A stretch of 64,000 nt of DNA, from NCBI RefSeq assembly GCF_023701745.1, contig NZ_JAJOZB010000001.1, positions 5,369,501 through 5,433,500 on the forward strand. Reading direction: 5' to 3'. Below are positions 41,727 through 50,263 of this stretch, one piece after another; within the stretch, counting starts at the first letter, position 1, and each line of letters opens with the position of its first letter. The translations under genes and the position numbers were made by a program. The stretch is from Streptomyces sp. RKAG293 (GTDB lineage: Bacteria > Actinomycetota > Actinomycetes > Streptomycetales > Streptomycetaceae). The notes beneath the pieces were generated by a model. That model ran no database searches, was not told the DNA's origin, and worked only from the letters and a program-made list of their open reading frames with translations.

Positions 41727-43229
41727 ATGACTCTGAACGCCGCAGGGGTACCCGAGAAATTCGCGATGCTCGGCCTCACGTACGACGACGTGCTGCTGCT
41801 GCCGGGCGCCTCCGAAGTGCTCCCGAACCAGGTCGACACCGCCTCCCGGATCTCCCGCAACGTCCGGGTCAACATCCCGCTGCTGTCCGCCGCCATGGAC
41901 AAGGTCACCGAGGCGCGGATGGCCATCGCCATGGCGCGGCAGGGCGGCGTGGGCGTGCTGCACCGCAACCTGTCCATCGAGGACCAGGTCAACCAGGTCG
42001 ACCTCGTGAAGCGCTCCGAGTCCGGCATGGTCACCGACCCGATCACCGTGCACCCGGACGCGACGCTCGCCGAGGCGGACGCGCTCTGTGCCAAGTTCCG
42101 CATCAGCGGTGTCCCGGTCACCGACGCCGCGGGCAAGTTGCTCGGCATCGTCACCAACCGCGACATGGCCTTCGAGAGCGACCGCTCGCGCCAGGTGCGC
42201 GAGGTCATGACGCCGATGCCGCTGGTCACCGGCAAGGTCGGCATCTCCGGCGTGGACGCGATCGGCCTGCTGCGCCGCCACAAGATCGAGAAGCTTCCGC
42301 TGGTCGACGACGAGGGCCGGCTCAAGGGTCTGATCACCGTCAAGGACTTCGTCAAGGCCGAGAAGTACCCGCTCGCCGCCAAGGACGCCGAGGGCCGGCT
42401 GCTGGTCGGCGCGGCCGTCGGCGCCAGCCCCGAGGCGCTGGAGCGCGCCCAGGGCCTGGTCGCGGCCGGCGTGGACTTCCTGATCGTGGACACCTCGCAC
42501 GGTCACAACAGCAACGCGCTGAGCTGGATCTCCAAGATCAAGTCGAGCGTCTCGGTGGATGTCATCGGCGGCAACATCGCCACCCGTGACGGCGCCCAGG
42601 CCCTGATCGACGCGGGCGCCGACGGCGTCAAGGTCGGTGTCGGCCCCGGCTCCATCTGCACCACCCGCGTGGTCGCAGGCATCGGCGTCCCCCAGGTCAC
42701 CGCGATCTACGAGGCGGCGGTGGCCTGCCAGGCCGCGGGCGTCCCGGTCATCGGCGACGGCGGCCTGCAGTACTCCGGCGACATCGGCAAGGCCCTCGCG
42801 GCCGGCGCCGACACCGTGATGCTCGGCAGCCTGCTGGCCGGCTGCGAGGAGAGCCCCGGCGAGCTGCTCTTCATCAACGGCAAGCAGTTCAAGTCGTACC
42901 GCGGCATGGGTTCGCTCGGCGCGATGCAGTCCCGCGGCCAGGGCTTGTCCTACTCCAAGGACCGCTACTTCCAGGCCGAGGTCTCCTCGGACGACAAGCT
43001 CGTCCCCGAGGGCATCGAGGGCCAGGTCCCGTACCGCGGCCCGCTCTCCGCGGTGCTGCACCAGCTGGTCGGCGGCCTGCGCCAGACCATGGGCTACGTG
43101 GGCGCCGCCAGCATCGACGAGATGGCGACCAAGGGGCGCTTCGTGCGGATCACCTCCGCCGGCCTCAAGGAGAGCCACCCGCACGACATCCAGATGACCG
43201 TCGAGGCGCCGAACTATCACGGGCGCTGA
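41727..43229 (+). CDS. guaB: IMP dehydrogenase
   Basis: GuaB (500 aa) oxidises IMP to XMP, the first committed step of GMP synthesis. The catalytic Cys is in GVGPGSICTTRVV, and the flap carries the usual MGSLGAM segment. Two CBS domains are inserted at about residues 100-215 (VTDPITVHPDATLAEA, REVMTPMPLV) and likely bind adenine or guanine nucleotides. ATG 41727 follows GGGAAGGTGTC; the frame is open upstream but not conserved. guaA is encoded 18 kb downstream. Confidence 0.97.
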   Translation: MTLNAAGVPEKFAMLGLTYDDVLLLPGASEVLPNQVDTASRISRNVRVNIPLLSAAMDKVTEARMAIAMARQGGVGVLHRNLSIEDQVNQVDLVKRSESGMVTDPITVHPDATLAEADALCAKFRISGVPVTDAAGKLLGIVTNRDMAFESDRSRQVREVMTPMPLVTGKVGISGVDAIGLLRRHKIEKLPLVDDEGRLKGLITVKDFVKAEKYPLAAKDAEGRLLVGAAVGASPEALERAQGLVAAGVDFLIVDTSHGHNSNALSWISKIKSSVSVDVIGGNIATRDGAQALIDAGADGVKVGVGPGSICTTRVVAGIGVPQVTAIYEAAVACQAAGVPVIGDGGLQYSGDIGKALAAGADTVMLGSLLAGCEESPGELLFINGKQFKSYRGMGSLGAMQSRGQGLSYSKDRYFQAEVSSDDKLVPEGIEGQVPYRGPLSAVLHQLVGGLRQTMGYVGAASIDEMATKGRFVRITSAGLKESHPHDIQMTVEAPNYHGR

Positions 43230-43256
43230 CCTGCGCTGACCTGCGGGAGAACGTCA

Positions 43257-43293
43257 GCGGAAGCCCGCAGGCCGATGGTCTGCGGGCTTCCGC
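43257..43293 (+). terminator. Terminator after guaB
   Basis: Arms 43257-43270 and 43280-43293 are perfectly complementary over 14 bp with a 9-nt loop, 27 nt after the guaB stop. Confidence 0.8.
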
Positions 43294-43343
43294 TTGCCCG
43301 CTCGGGGATACTGGGCGGGTAGACCAGCGAAGAAGGGCCAACA

Positions 43344-44465
43344 GTGACTGAGATCGAGATCGGGCGGGGCAAGCGCGGCCGCAGGGCGTACGCATTCGAC
43401 GACATCGCCGTCGTCCCCAGCCGCCGCACCCGGGACCCGAAGGAGGTCTCGATCGCCTGGCAGATCGACGCCTACCGCTTCGAGCTCCCCTTCCTCGCCG
43501 CCCCGATGGACTCCGTGGTCTCGCCCGAGACCGCGATCCGCATCGGAAACCTGGGCGGCCTGGGCGTGCTCAACCTCGAGGGTCTGTGGACCCGGTACGA
43601 GGACCCGGAGCCGCTGCTCGCGGAGATCGCCGAACTGGACGAGACGGCCGCGACCGCCCGCCTCCAGGAGATCTACTCGGCGCCGATCAAGGAAGAGCTG
43701 ATCGGGCAGCGCATCAAGGAGGTGCGGGACGCCGGTGTCGTGACCGCCGCCGCGCTCTCCCCGCAGCGCACCGCGCAGTTCTCCAAGGCCGTCGTGGACG
43801 CGGGCGTGGACATCTTCGTGATCCGCGGCACCACCGTGTCGGCCGAGCATGTCTCGGGCTCGCACGAGCCGCTCAACCTGAAGCAGTTCATCTACGAGCT
43901 GGACGTGCCGGTCATCGTCGGCGGCTGCGCCACGTACACCGCGGCGCTGCACCTGATGCGGACCGGTGCCGCCGGTGTGCTGGTCGGCTTCGGCGGCGGC
44001 GCCGCGCACACCACGCGCGCCGTGCTCGGCATCCAGGTGCCGATGGCGACCGCGGTCGCCGACGTCGCGGCCGCCCGCCGCGACTACATGGACGAGTCCG
44101 GCGGCCGGTACGTGCACGTCATCGCGGACGGCGGCTTCGGCTCCAGCGGCGACCTGCCGAAGGCGGTCGCCTGCGGCGCCGACGCCGTGATGATGGGCTC
44201 CCCGCTGGCCCGCGCCACGGACGCGCCGGGCCGCGGCTTCCACTGGGGCATGGAGGCGGTCAACCCGGAGCTGCCGCGCGGCAAGCGCATGAACCTGGGC
44301 ACGGCCGGCACCACCGAGGAGATCCTGCTCGGCCCGTCGCACGCGCCGAACGGCTCGATGAACTTCTTCGGGGCGCTGCGCCGTTCGATGGCGACGACGG
44401 GGTACTCGGACCTGAAGGAGTTCCAGCGGGTCGAGGTGACGGTTTCGCCGGCGCATCGTCGCTGA
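43344..44465 (+). CDS. GuaB3-type IMP dehydrogenase-related protein
   Basis: A 373-aa TIM-barrel protein of the actinobacterial GuaB3 group. It lacks the CBS domains. Where IMP dehydrogenase has SICTTR, this protein has GGGAAHTTR, so the catalytic cysteine is absent. It keeps PMDSVVSPETA, IVGGCATYTAA and the phosphate-binding IADGGFGSSGD. It is therefore not expected to be an IMP dehydrogenase, and its role is open. The GTG at 43344 follows GAAGAAGGGCCAACA. Conserved adjacency to guaB suggests a link to purine metabolism. Confidence 0.9.
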   Translation: MTEIEIGRGKRGRRAYAFDDIAVVPSRRTRDPKEVSIAWQIDAYRFELPFLAAPMDSVVSPETAIRIGNLGGLGVLNLEGLWTRYEDPEPLLAEIAELDETAATARLQEIYSAPIKEELIGQRIKEVRDAGVVTAAALSPQRTAQFSKAVVDAGVDIFVIRGTTVSAEHVSGSHEPLNLKQFIYELDVPVIVGGCATYTAALHLMRTGAAGVLVGFGGGAAHTTRAVLGIQVPMATAVADVAAARRDYMDESGGRYVHVIADGGFGSSGDLPKAVACGADAVMMGSPLARATDAPGRGFHWGMEAVNPELPRGKRMNLGTAGTTEEILLGPSHAPNGSMNFFGALRRSMATTGYSDLKEFQRVEVTVSPAHRR

Positions 44466-44485
44466 CGTGCTGACGGTCTGACGTT

Positions 44486-44528
44486 GAAGGGGCCCGGACC
44501 GCTGCGGTGCAGCGGTCCGGGCCCCTTC
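44486..44528. terminator. Terminator after the GuaB3-type gene
   Basis: Arms 44486-44505 and 44509-44528 are perfectly complementary over 20 bp with a 3-nt loop. It is the strongest conventional hairpin in the window and also serves the convergent membrane-protein gene. Confidence 0.9.
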
Positions 44529-44584
44529 ACGTTTGTCGTGCGGTCGGGGGACGGGGCCCCCTCGCGTCACAGGCTGCCTGCGGG

Positions 44585-45190
44585 TCAGTCCCCGACGCGC
44601 TTGGTGACGCCGAAGGCGGCGACGCCCGCGAAGATCAGGACGATCGCGCGCTTGAAGTCGAAGTCGTGCTTCCAACCGTCCACCAGGTCACCGAAGTGGT
44701 GGAAGAAGATCTCTGTCAGCGACAGGTCGCCGCCCTGCTGGGAGACGTAGTGGCTGGCGATCAGGGCGGAGCCGAAGATCTCGCCCAGGAAGACGGCGAG
44801 CAGCGCGAACACGATGCTGAAGAACGGCAGCAGGACGTTGCGGCCACCGGTCTTGCCGACGAGGAAGCCGACCAGGAGACCGACGCCGAGCGCGACGTAG
44901 CGGATCTCGTAGGTGCTGCCGTCGTCCTTGGCGAGCGCCCGCAGGATGCCGCCGTACGCGAGGGCGACCACGAGCATCGCGCCGAAGCCCACCAGGATGC
45001 CCAGCCCGACATTGTCGCGGGCCGGCGGCAGCGGGGCCGGGGGCGGGTAGCCGCCGCCGAAGCCGCCCGGCTGCTGCGGCTGCTGGCCGAACGGGTTGCC
45101 ACCCTGCGGCGGGACGCCGTACTGCGGCGGCTGCTGGCCGTAGGGGTTGCCGCCCTGCGGCGGCTGCGGCGGTGGGTACGACTGGCTCAT
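44585..45190 (-). CDS. Small polytopic membrane protein with Pro/Gln-rich N-terminus
   Basis: A 201-aa protein of unknown function. Residues 1-55 are Pro/Gly/Gln-rich and cytoplasmic in character (MSQSYPPPQPPQGGNPYGQQ), followed by three or four hydrophobic spans (VGLGILVGFGAMLVVALAY, YVALGVGLLVGFLVG, LPFFSIVFALLAVFLGEIF, and AIVLIFAGVAAFGV at the end). The start is ATG 45190. Such proteins are common in actinobacteria; the Pro-rich tail may bind partner proteins. Confidence 0.8.
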   Translation of the reverse strand: MSQSYPPPQPPQGGNPYGQQPPQYGVPPQGGNPFGQQPQQPGGFGGGYPPPAPLPPARDNVGLGILVGFGAMLVVALAYGGILRALAKDDGSTYEIRYVALGVGLLVGFLVGKTGGRNVLLPFFSIVFALLAVFLGEIFGSALIASHYVSQQGGDLSLTEIFFHHFGDLVDGWKHDFDFKRAIVLIFAGVAAFGVTKRVGD

Positions 45191-45334
45191 GGTGGGTCCC
45201 CCGGGGTTGGAAGGTTTGAAATCGCACAGAGCACAGAAGTGTGGCGTGCGAGCGATGGCCCCGAAGGCTAGCAGCCGGATATGACAGTGCGACAAGACGT
45301 TTCAGCGGGCCGTTACGTGACCGCTACCGGTCCG

Positions 45335-46591
45335 CTACAGGCGGGCCGCGGCTCCTACCGGGGTGGCGCCGCGGGTGTCGAGGAGCAACTGGGCCTTGAC
45401 GGCGAGGCCTTGGAGATCGTAGGTGCGGTGGTGCTGCAGCAGGAGCGTCAGATCGGCGTCGGCGGCGGCTTCCCAGAGGGAGTCGGCGCGGGGGATGGGC
45501 CGGTCCAGGACGCGCCATTCCGGAACGTACGGGTCGTGGTAGCAGATCTGGGCGCCCAGTTCGATCAGACGGGAGCCGATCTCGCGGGCGGGGGCGTTCT
45601 CCTGGTCGGCCAGGTCGGCCTTGTACGTGACGCCGAGCAGCAGGACGCGGGCGCCGCGCAGTGACTTGCCGTGTTCGTTCAGCAGGGCGGCCGCGCGCTG
45701 GACGACGTAGCGCGGCATGCGTCCGTTGACCTCCTGGGCCAGCTCGACGATGCGCAGCGGGTAGCCGGGGGTGCGGGCCCGGGTGGCGACGTAGTTGGGG
45801 TCGAGGGCGACGCCCGGTCCACCGACGCCGGGGCCGGGCCGGAAGGCCTGGAAGCCGAACGGTTTGGTCTCGGCGCAGCGGATGACGTCCCACAGGTCGA
45901 CGCCGACGTCGTGGCAGAAGACCGCCATCTCGTTGGCGAAGGCGATGTTGACGTGCCGGTAGTTGGTTTCCAGCAGCTTGACGGTCTCGGCCTCGCGCAG
46001 TCCGCGGGCGCGGACGACGCGTTCGACGAAGCGTCCGTAGAACGCGGCGGCGGCCTCGGTGCAGGCGGAGGTGTAACCGCCGATGACCTTGGGGGTGTTG
46101 GGGATGTGGTGGTCCCGGCTGCCGGGGTCGACGCGGCTGGGGGAGTAGGCGAGATGGAAGTCGCGGCCGGCCCGCAGGCCGGACTCCTCCAGGATCGGGA
46201 GGAGGAATTCCTCCGTGGTGCCGGGGTAGGCGGTGGATTCGAGCACCACGGTGGTGTGCGCCCGCAGATGCGTGGCGAGCGCCCGTGCGGCGGCCGCCAC
46301 GGCGCTGAGGTCGAGGGCGCGGTCGGCGCCGAGCGGGGTCGGGGCGCAGATCACGGCGGTTCTGACCCGGCCGAGCACGGAGGGGTCGGAGGTGGCGCGG
46401 AATCCGGTGGCGAGCATCCGGCGGATGTCGGCGGCGGCGAGGAAGCCGGCCGGTACGCGGCCGGCGTTGATGTCGGCGGCGGTGTTCTCGTCGGCGTCGT
46501 ATCCGATGACGCCGATTCCGGCGGCGGCGGCCGCTTGGGCGAGGAGGATCCCGGCGCGGCCGAGTCCGATGACGGCGAGGTCTGCGGGCAT
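45335..46591 (-). CDS. UDP-sugar dehydrogenase family protein without the catalytic Cys
   Basis: A 418-aa member of the nucleotide-sugar dehydrogenase family (UDP-GlcNAc or UDP-ManNAc 6-dehydrogenase group). The NAD motif LAVIGLGRAGILLA and the helix KLLETNYRHVNIAFANE are present, with the C-terminal LLLGVTYKADLADQ. Where the family has GGHCIPVDP, this protein has GGPGVALDP, so the essential Cys nucleophile is replaced by Gly. Two-step oxidation to a uronic acid is unlikely; it may act as a dehydrogenase of one step, or bind substrate only. It is divergent from glpD. Confidence 0.85.
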   Translation of the reverse strand: MPADLAVIGLGRAGILLAQAAAAAGIGVIGYDADENTAADINAGRVPAGFLAAADIRRMLATGFRATSDPSVLGRVRTAVICAPTPLGADRALDLSAVAAAARALATHLRAHTTVVLESTAYPGTTEEFLLPILEESGLRAGRDFHLAYSPSRVDPGSRDHHIPNTPKVIGGYTSACTEAAAAFYGRFVERVVRARGLREAETVKLLETNYRHVNIAFANEMAVFCHDVGVDLWDVIRCAETKPFGFQAFRPGPGVGGPGVALDPNYVATRARTPGYPLRIVELAQEVNGRMPRYVVQRAAALLNEHGKSLRGARVLLLGVTYKADLADQENAPAREIGSRLIELGAQICYHDPYVPEWRVLDRPIPRADSLWEAAADADLTLLLQHHRTYDLQGLAVKAQLLLDTRGATPVGAAARL

Positions 46592-46760
46592 GGGGGTCAG
46601 TCCTCTCCCTAGCAGCCACGAATGGCTTCAAAACAGGCTAACCAGACATAAGGCTGATATGACCGCACGGCGCGCCGGAACTCCGGGGTACTCGTCCACG
46701 GATCCGGCGCCGGTCCGGGGGTGTCCGGGTCTGCAAAGGTGGCTGTCGGCCCCTGTGGCG

Positions 46761-46776
46761 GTCACTATCGAGTGAC
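46761..46776. promoter_or_regulatory. Palindrome upstream of glpD
   Basis: GTCACT (46761-46766), ATCG, then AGTGAC (46771-46776) is a perfect 6-bp inverted repeat 37 nt upstream of the glpD start, over a likely promoter region. It could be an operator for a glycerol-responsive repressor, but the regulator is not identified. Confidence 0.4.
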
Positions 46777-46812
46777 GGGGCGCACGCACCTGCTCCACAA
46801 CAGGAGGCACGA

Positions 46813-48519
46813 ATGCGGACGACAACACTGGGCCCGGCCGAGCGCGAGGCGGCACTCGCCCGGATGGCGGACGAGGAGCTCGACATCCTGGTCGTGGGCG
46901 GCGGCGTCGTGGGGGCCGGTACGGCGCTCGACGCGGCGACCCGCGGGCTGTCGACCGGCCTGGTCGAGGCGCGGGACTGGGCCTCCGGCACCTCCAGCCG
47001 CTCCAGCAAGCTGATCCACGGCGGTCTGCGCTATCTGGAGATGCTCGACTTCGCCCTGGTGCGCGAGGCGCTCAAGGAGCGCGGCCTGCTGCTGGAGCGG
47101 CTCGCCCCGCACCTGGTGAAGCCGGTGCCGTTCCTGTACCCGCTGCAGCACAAGGGCTGGGAGCGGTTCTACGCCGGCTCGGGCGTCGCCCTGTACGACG
47201 CCATGTCGTTCTCGTCCGGGCACGGCCGCGGGCTGCCCGTGCACCGCCATCTGACGCGTAAGCACGCGCTGCGGGTCGCCCCCGCCCTCAAGAAGGACGC
47301 CCTGGTCGGCGCGTTGCAGTACTACGACGCCCAGATGGACGACGCGCGCTACGTCACGACGCTGGTCAGGACCGCCTCGGCGTACGGCGCCCAGGTCGCC
47401 AACCGGGCGCGGGTGGTCGGCTTCCTGCGGGAGGGCGAACGCGTGGTCGGCGCCCGGGTGCAGGACGTGGAGGGCGGCGGCGAGTACCAGGTCCGGGCGA
47501 AGCAGGTCGTGAACGCGACCGGGGTGTGGACGGACGACACCCAGGCGCTGATCGGCGAACGCGGACAGTTCCACGTCAGGGCGTCCAAGGGGATCCACCT
47601 GGTCGTGCCGAAGGACCGGATCCACTCGTCGTCCGGGCTGATCCTGCGGACCGAGAAGAGCGTGCTCTTCGTGATCCCGTGGGGACGGCACTGGATCGTC
47701 GGCACCACCGACACCGACTGGGACCTCGACAAGGCGCACCCGGCCGCGTCCAGCGCCGATATCGACTATCTGCTCGAACACGTCAACTCGGTGCTCTCCG
47801 TCCCGCTGACCAGGGACGACGTCCAGGGCGTGTACGCCGGGCTGCGGCCGCTGCTGGCCGGTGAGTCGGACGCGACGAGCAAGCTCTCGCGCGAGCACAC
47901 CGTGGCGCACCCGCTGCCGGGGCTGGTCGTCGTCGCGGGCGGCAAGTACACGACGTACCGGGTGATGGCGAAGGACGCGGTGGACGAGGCCGTCCACGGG
48001 CTGGACCACAAGGTCGCGGAGTGCATCACCGAGGAGGTGCCGCTGGTCGGCGCCGAGGGCTACCACGCGCTGTGGAACGCCCGGGCCCGCCTCGCCGCCC
48101 GCACGGGGCTGCACGTCGCCCGGATCGAGCACCTGCTCAACCGGTACGGCGCGCTCGCCGAGGAGGTCCTGCAGCTCATCGTGGAGGATCCGTCGCTGGG
48201 GGACGCGCTGCCCGCCGCCGAGGACTATCTGCGGGCCGAGATCGTGTACGCGGCGTCGCACGAGAGCGCCCGGCACCTCGACGACGTGCTGACCCGCAGA
48301 ACCCGTATCTCGATCGAGACGTTCGACCGCGGCACCCTCAGCGCCCGCGAGGCCGCCGAGCTCATGGCGCCCGTCCTGGGCTGGGACAAGGGGCAGATCG
48401 AGAAGGAGGTCGAGCACTACCAGAAGCGCGTCGAGGCGGAGCGCGAGTCGCAGCGCCAGCCCGACGACACGACCGCGGACGCGGCACGGCTGGGCGCGCC
48501 GGATATCGTGCCTCTCTAG
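46813..48519 (+). CDS. glpD: Glycerol-3-phosphate dehydrogenase
   Basis: GlpD (568 aa) is an FAD flavoprotein at the membrane that oxidises glycerol-3-phosphate to dihydroxyacetone phosphate and feeds electrons to the respiratory chain. The FAD motif is LVVGGGVVGAGTALDA, and SSRSSKLIHGGLRYLE is the family signature. LVVVAGGKYTTYR marks the C-terminal FAD contact. ATG 46813 has a perfect AGGAGG upstream. The first kinase of the array starts 27 nt after its stop. Confidence 0.96.
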   Translation: MRTTTLGPAEREAALARMADEELDILVVGGGVVGAGTALDAATRGLSTGLVEARDWASGTSSRSSKLIHGGLRYLEMLDFALVREALKERGLLLERLAPHLVKPVPFLYPLQHKGWERFYAGSGVALYDAMSFSSGHGRGLPVHRHLTRKHALRVAPALKKDALVGALQYYDAQMDDARYVTTLVRTASAYGAQVANRARVVGFLREGERVVGARVQDVEGGGEYQVRAKQVVNATGVWTDDTQALIGERGQFHVRASKGIHLVVPKDRIHSSSGLILRTEKSVLFVIPWGRHWIVGTTDTDWDLDKAHPAASSADIDYLLEHVNSVLSVPLTRDDVQGVYAGLRPLLAGESDATSKLSREHTVAHPLPGLVVVAGGKYTTYRVMAKDAVDEAVHGLDHKVAECITEEVPLVGAEGYHALWNARARLAARTGLHVARIEHLLNRYGALAEEVLQLIVEDPSLGDALPAAEDYLRAEIVYAASHESARHLDDVLTRRTRISIETFDRGTLSAREAAELMAPVLGWDKGQIEKEVEHYQKRVEAERESQRQPDDTTADAARLGAPDIVPL

Positions 48520-48545
48520 GGACCGACGGGGGAGCAGAGGGGCGC

Positions 48546-50192
48546 ATGGTGTCTGATCACGCGGAGGCGGGGCGACTCGTGGCCGGCCGGTACCGGCTGG
48601 TGGAGCGGATAGGCCGCGGGGGCATGGGCACGGTCTGGCGCGCGGAGGACGAACTGCTCGGCCGCCAGGTCGCGGTGAAGAAGCTGCATCCCCCGCAGCC
48701 CCATCTGCACGAGGACGAACTGGCCACCATCTTCGAGCGCACCCGCCGGGAGGCCCGTGCCGCCGCCCGGATCAGCCACCCGAACGTCATCGTCGTGCAC
48801 GACGTGGTGGACGACGAGGGCCTGCCGTCCATCGTCATGGAGTACGTGCCGTCCATGACGCTGGGCGAAGCGCTGAAGAAACACGGCGCGCTGGCGCCCG
48901 TGGAGGCCGCGCGGATCGGCCGCGGCATGGTCGCCGCGCTGCGGGCCGCGCACCGCGCCGGGGTGCTGCACCGCGACGTGAAGCCGGGCAACGTCCTGCT
49001 CGGCGGGGACGGCCGCGTGGTGCTGACCGACTTCGGCATCGCCCAGGCGTCCGGCACCTCGACGCTCACCCGCACCGGCGAGCTGATCGGCTCCATCGAC
49101 TTCCTCTCGCCGGAACGCATCAAGGGCCAGTCGCCCGGCCCGGAGGCCGACCTGTGGGCGCTGGGTGCGACGCTCTATCAGGCGGTGGAGGGGAACTCGC
49201 CGTTCCGCCGGGACACCGCGATCGAGACCGCGTACGCCATCTCCGAGGACCCGGTGCTGCCCGCCGCCAACGCCGGGCCGCTGGAACACGTCATCGCCGG
49301 GCTGCTCGCCAAGGATCCGCGCGAGCGGATGTCGGCGGAGGAGGCCGAACGGCTGCTGCGGCTGCCGGCCGCCGGTACGGACACCACGCGCTTCGAGCGC
49401 GGCGGCACCGCGTCGACCACCGTCACGCCCGCCGGGTCCGGATCCGGCCGGCCGGCCGAACCCGCCCGCGCGACCGCCCAGGTGACGGTCGGCCACGGCG
49501 CCGAGCCGGTCCCCGAAGCCTCCACGACTCCTCCCGGTGGCACGCCGGCCGCCGCACCCCGGCCGCGGCGCCGGGCCCGGTGGGTCGTCGCGGTGCTCAC
49601 CGCGGCCGCCGTCGCGGGCGGCGGGACCGCGGCCTTCGCGTACTTCCGGGACGACGGCGGCGGCCCCACCGCGTCCAAGACGCACACCCCGCCGCCGGAT
49701 ACCGCGACGCCCAGCCCCTCGCCGTCCACGACCGCGGAGCCGCCGCCGCTCCCGAAGAACTACCGGCTCGTCACCGAGGCCGCCAAGGGCTTCGCCGTGC
49801 CGGTGCCGAAGGGCTGGCGGCGCACGGTGGCGGACGGTGAGGTCAACTACATCGATCCCACCGGGCTCGTGGGCCTCAAGTTCAGCGTCCTGGACTACGC
49901 GGGACCCGACCACCTCGCGCACTTCAAGTCCCTGGAGACCAAGGTGCGCGACACCCTGGCCGGCTATCACCAGGAGCGCATGCAGCCGACGACCGTATTC
50001 GGACAGAACGCCGCCATTTGGCAGTTCACGTTCAAAGGCAGTAAACGCGACTATCGGGCCATAGATCTGGGATTCGGCAAGGAAGGCGAACGCGAGTACG
50101 CCATCTACCTTTCCGCTCCCAAGTCCCAATGGGACGAGTACAAGCCGGTGTTCGACAACGCCGTGGCCGGTTTCCGGCCGTCCGCGCAGTAA
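48546..50192 (+). CDS. Membrane Ser/Thr protein kinase 1
   Basis: A 548-aa kinase. The N-terminal catalytic domain (about residues 10-270) is complete: GRGGMGTVW, VAVKKL, HRDVKPGN and LTDFGIAQ. One TM helix lies near residues 345-366 (RWVVAVLTAAAVAGG), followed by a Pro/Ser/Thr linker and a roughly 150-residue extracellular domain without PASTA repeats (GFAVPVPKGW at its start). Base composition drops in the last 200 nt. It lies 27 nt after glpD and begins a run of four related genes. Confidence 0.92.
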   Translation: MVSDHAEAGRLVAGRYRLVERIGRGGMGTVWRAEDELLGRQVAVKKLHPPQPHLHEDELATIFERTRREARAAARISHPNVIVVHDVVDDEGLPSIVMEYVPSMTLGEALKKHGALAPVEAARIGRGMVAALRAAHRAGVLHRDVKPGNVLLGGDGRVVLTDFGIAQASGTSTLTRTGELIGSIDFLSPERIKGQSPGPEADLWALGATLYQAVEGNSPFRRDTAIETAYAISEDPVLPAANAGPLEHVIAGLLAKDPRERMSAEEAERLLRLPAAGTDTTRFERGGTASTTVTPAGSGSGRPAEPARATAQVTVGHGAEPVPEASTTPPGGTPAAAPRPRRRARWVVAVLTAAAVAGGGTAAFAYFRDDGGGPTASKTHTPPPDTATPSPSPSTTAEPPPLPKNYRLVTEAAKGFAVPVPKGWRRTVADGEVNYIDPTGLVGLKFSVLDYAGPDHLAHFKSLETKVRDTLAGYHQERMQPTTVFGQNAAIWQFTFKGSKRDYRAIDLGFGKEGEREYAIYLSAPKSQWDEYKPVFDNAVAGFRPSAQ

Positions 50193-50263
50193 GCCGGGTT
50201 CGCTTCCGGGGCCTCCGGTCGGCGATGATGGGACCCACATCACCAGTGACCGCAGGGGAATTC

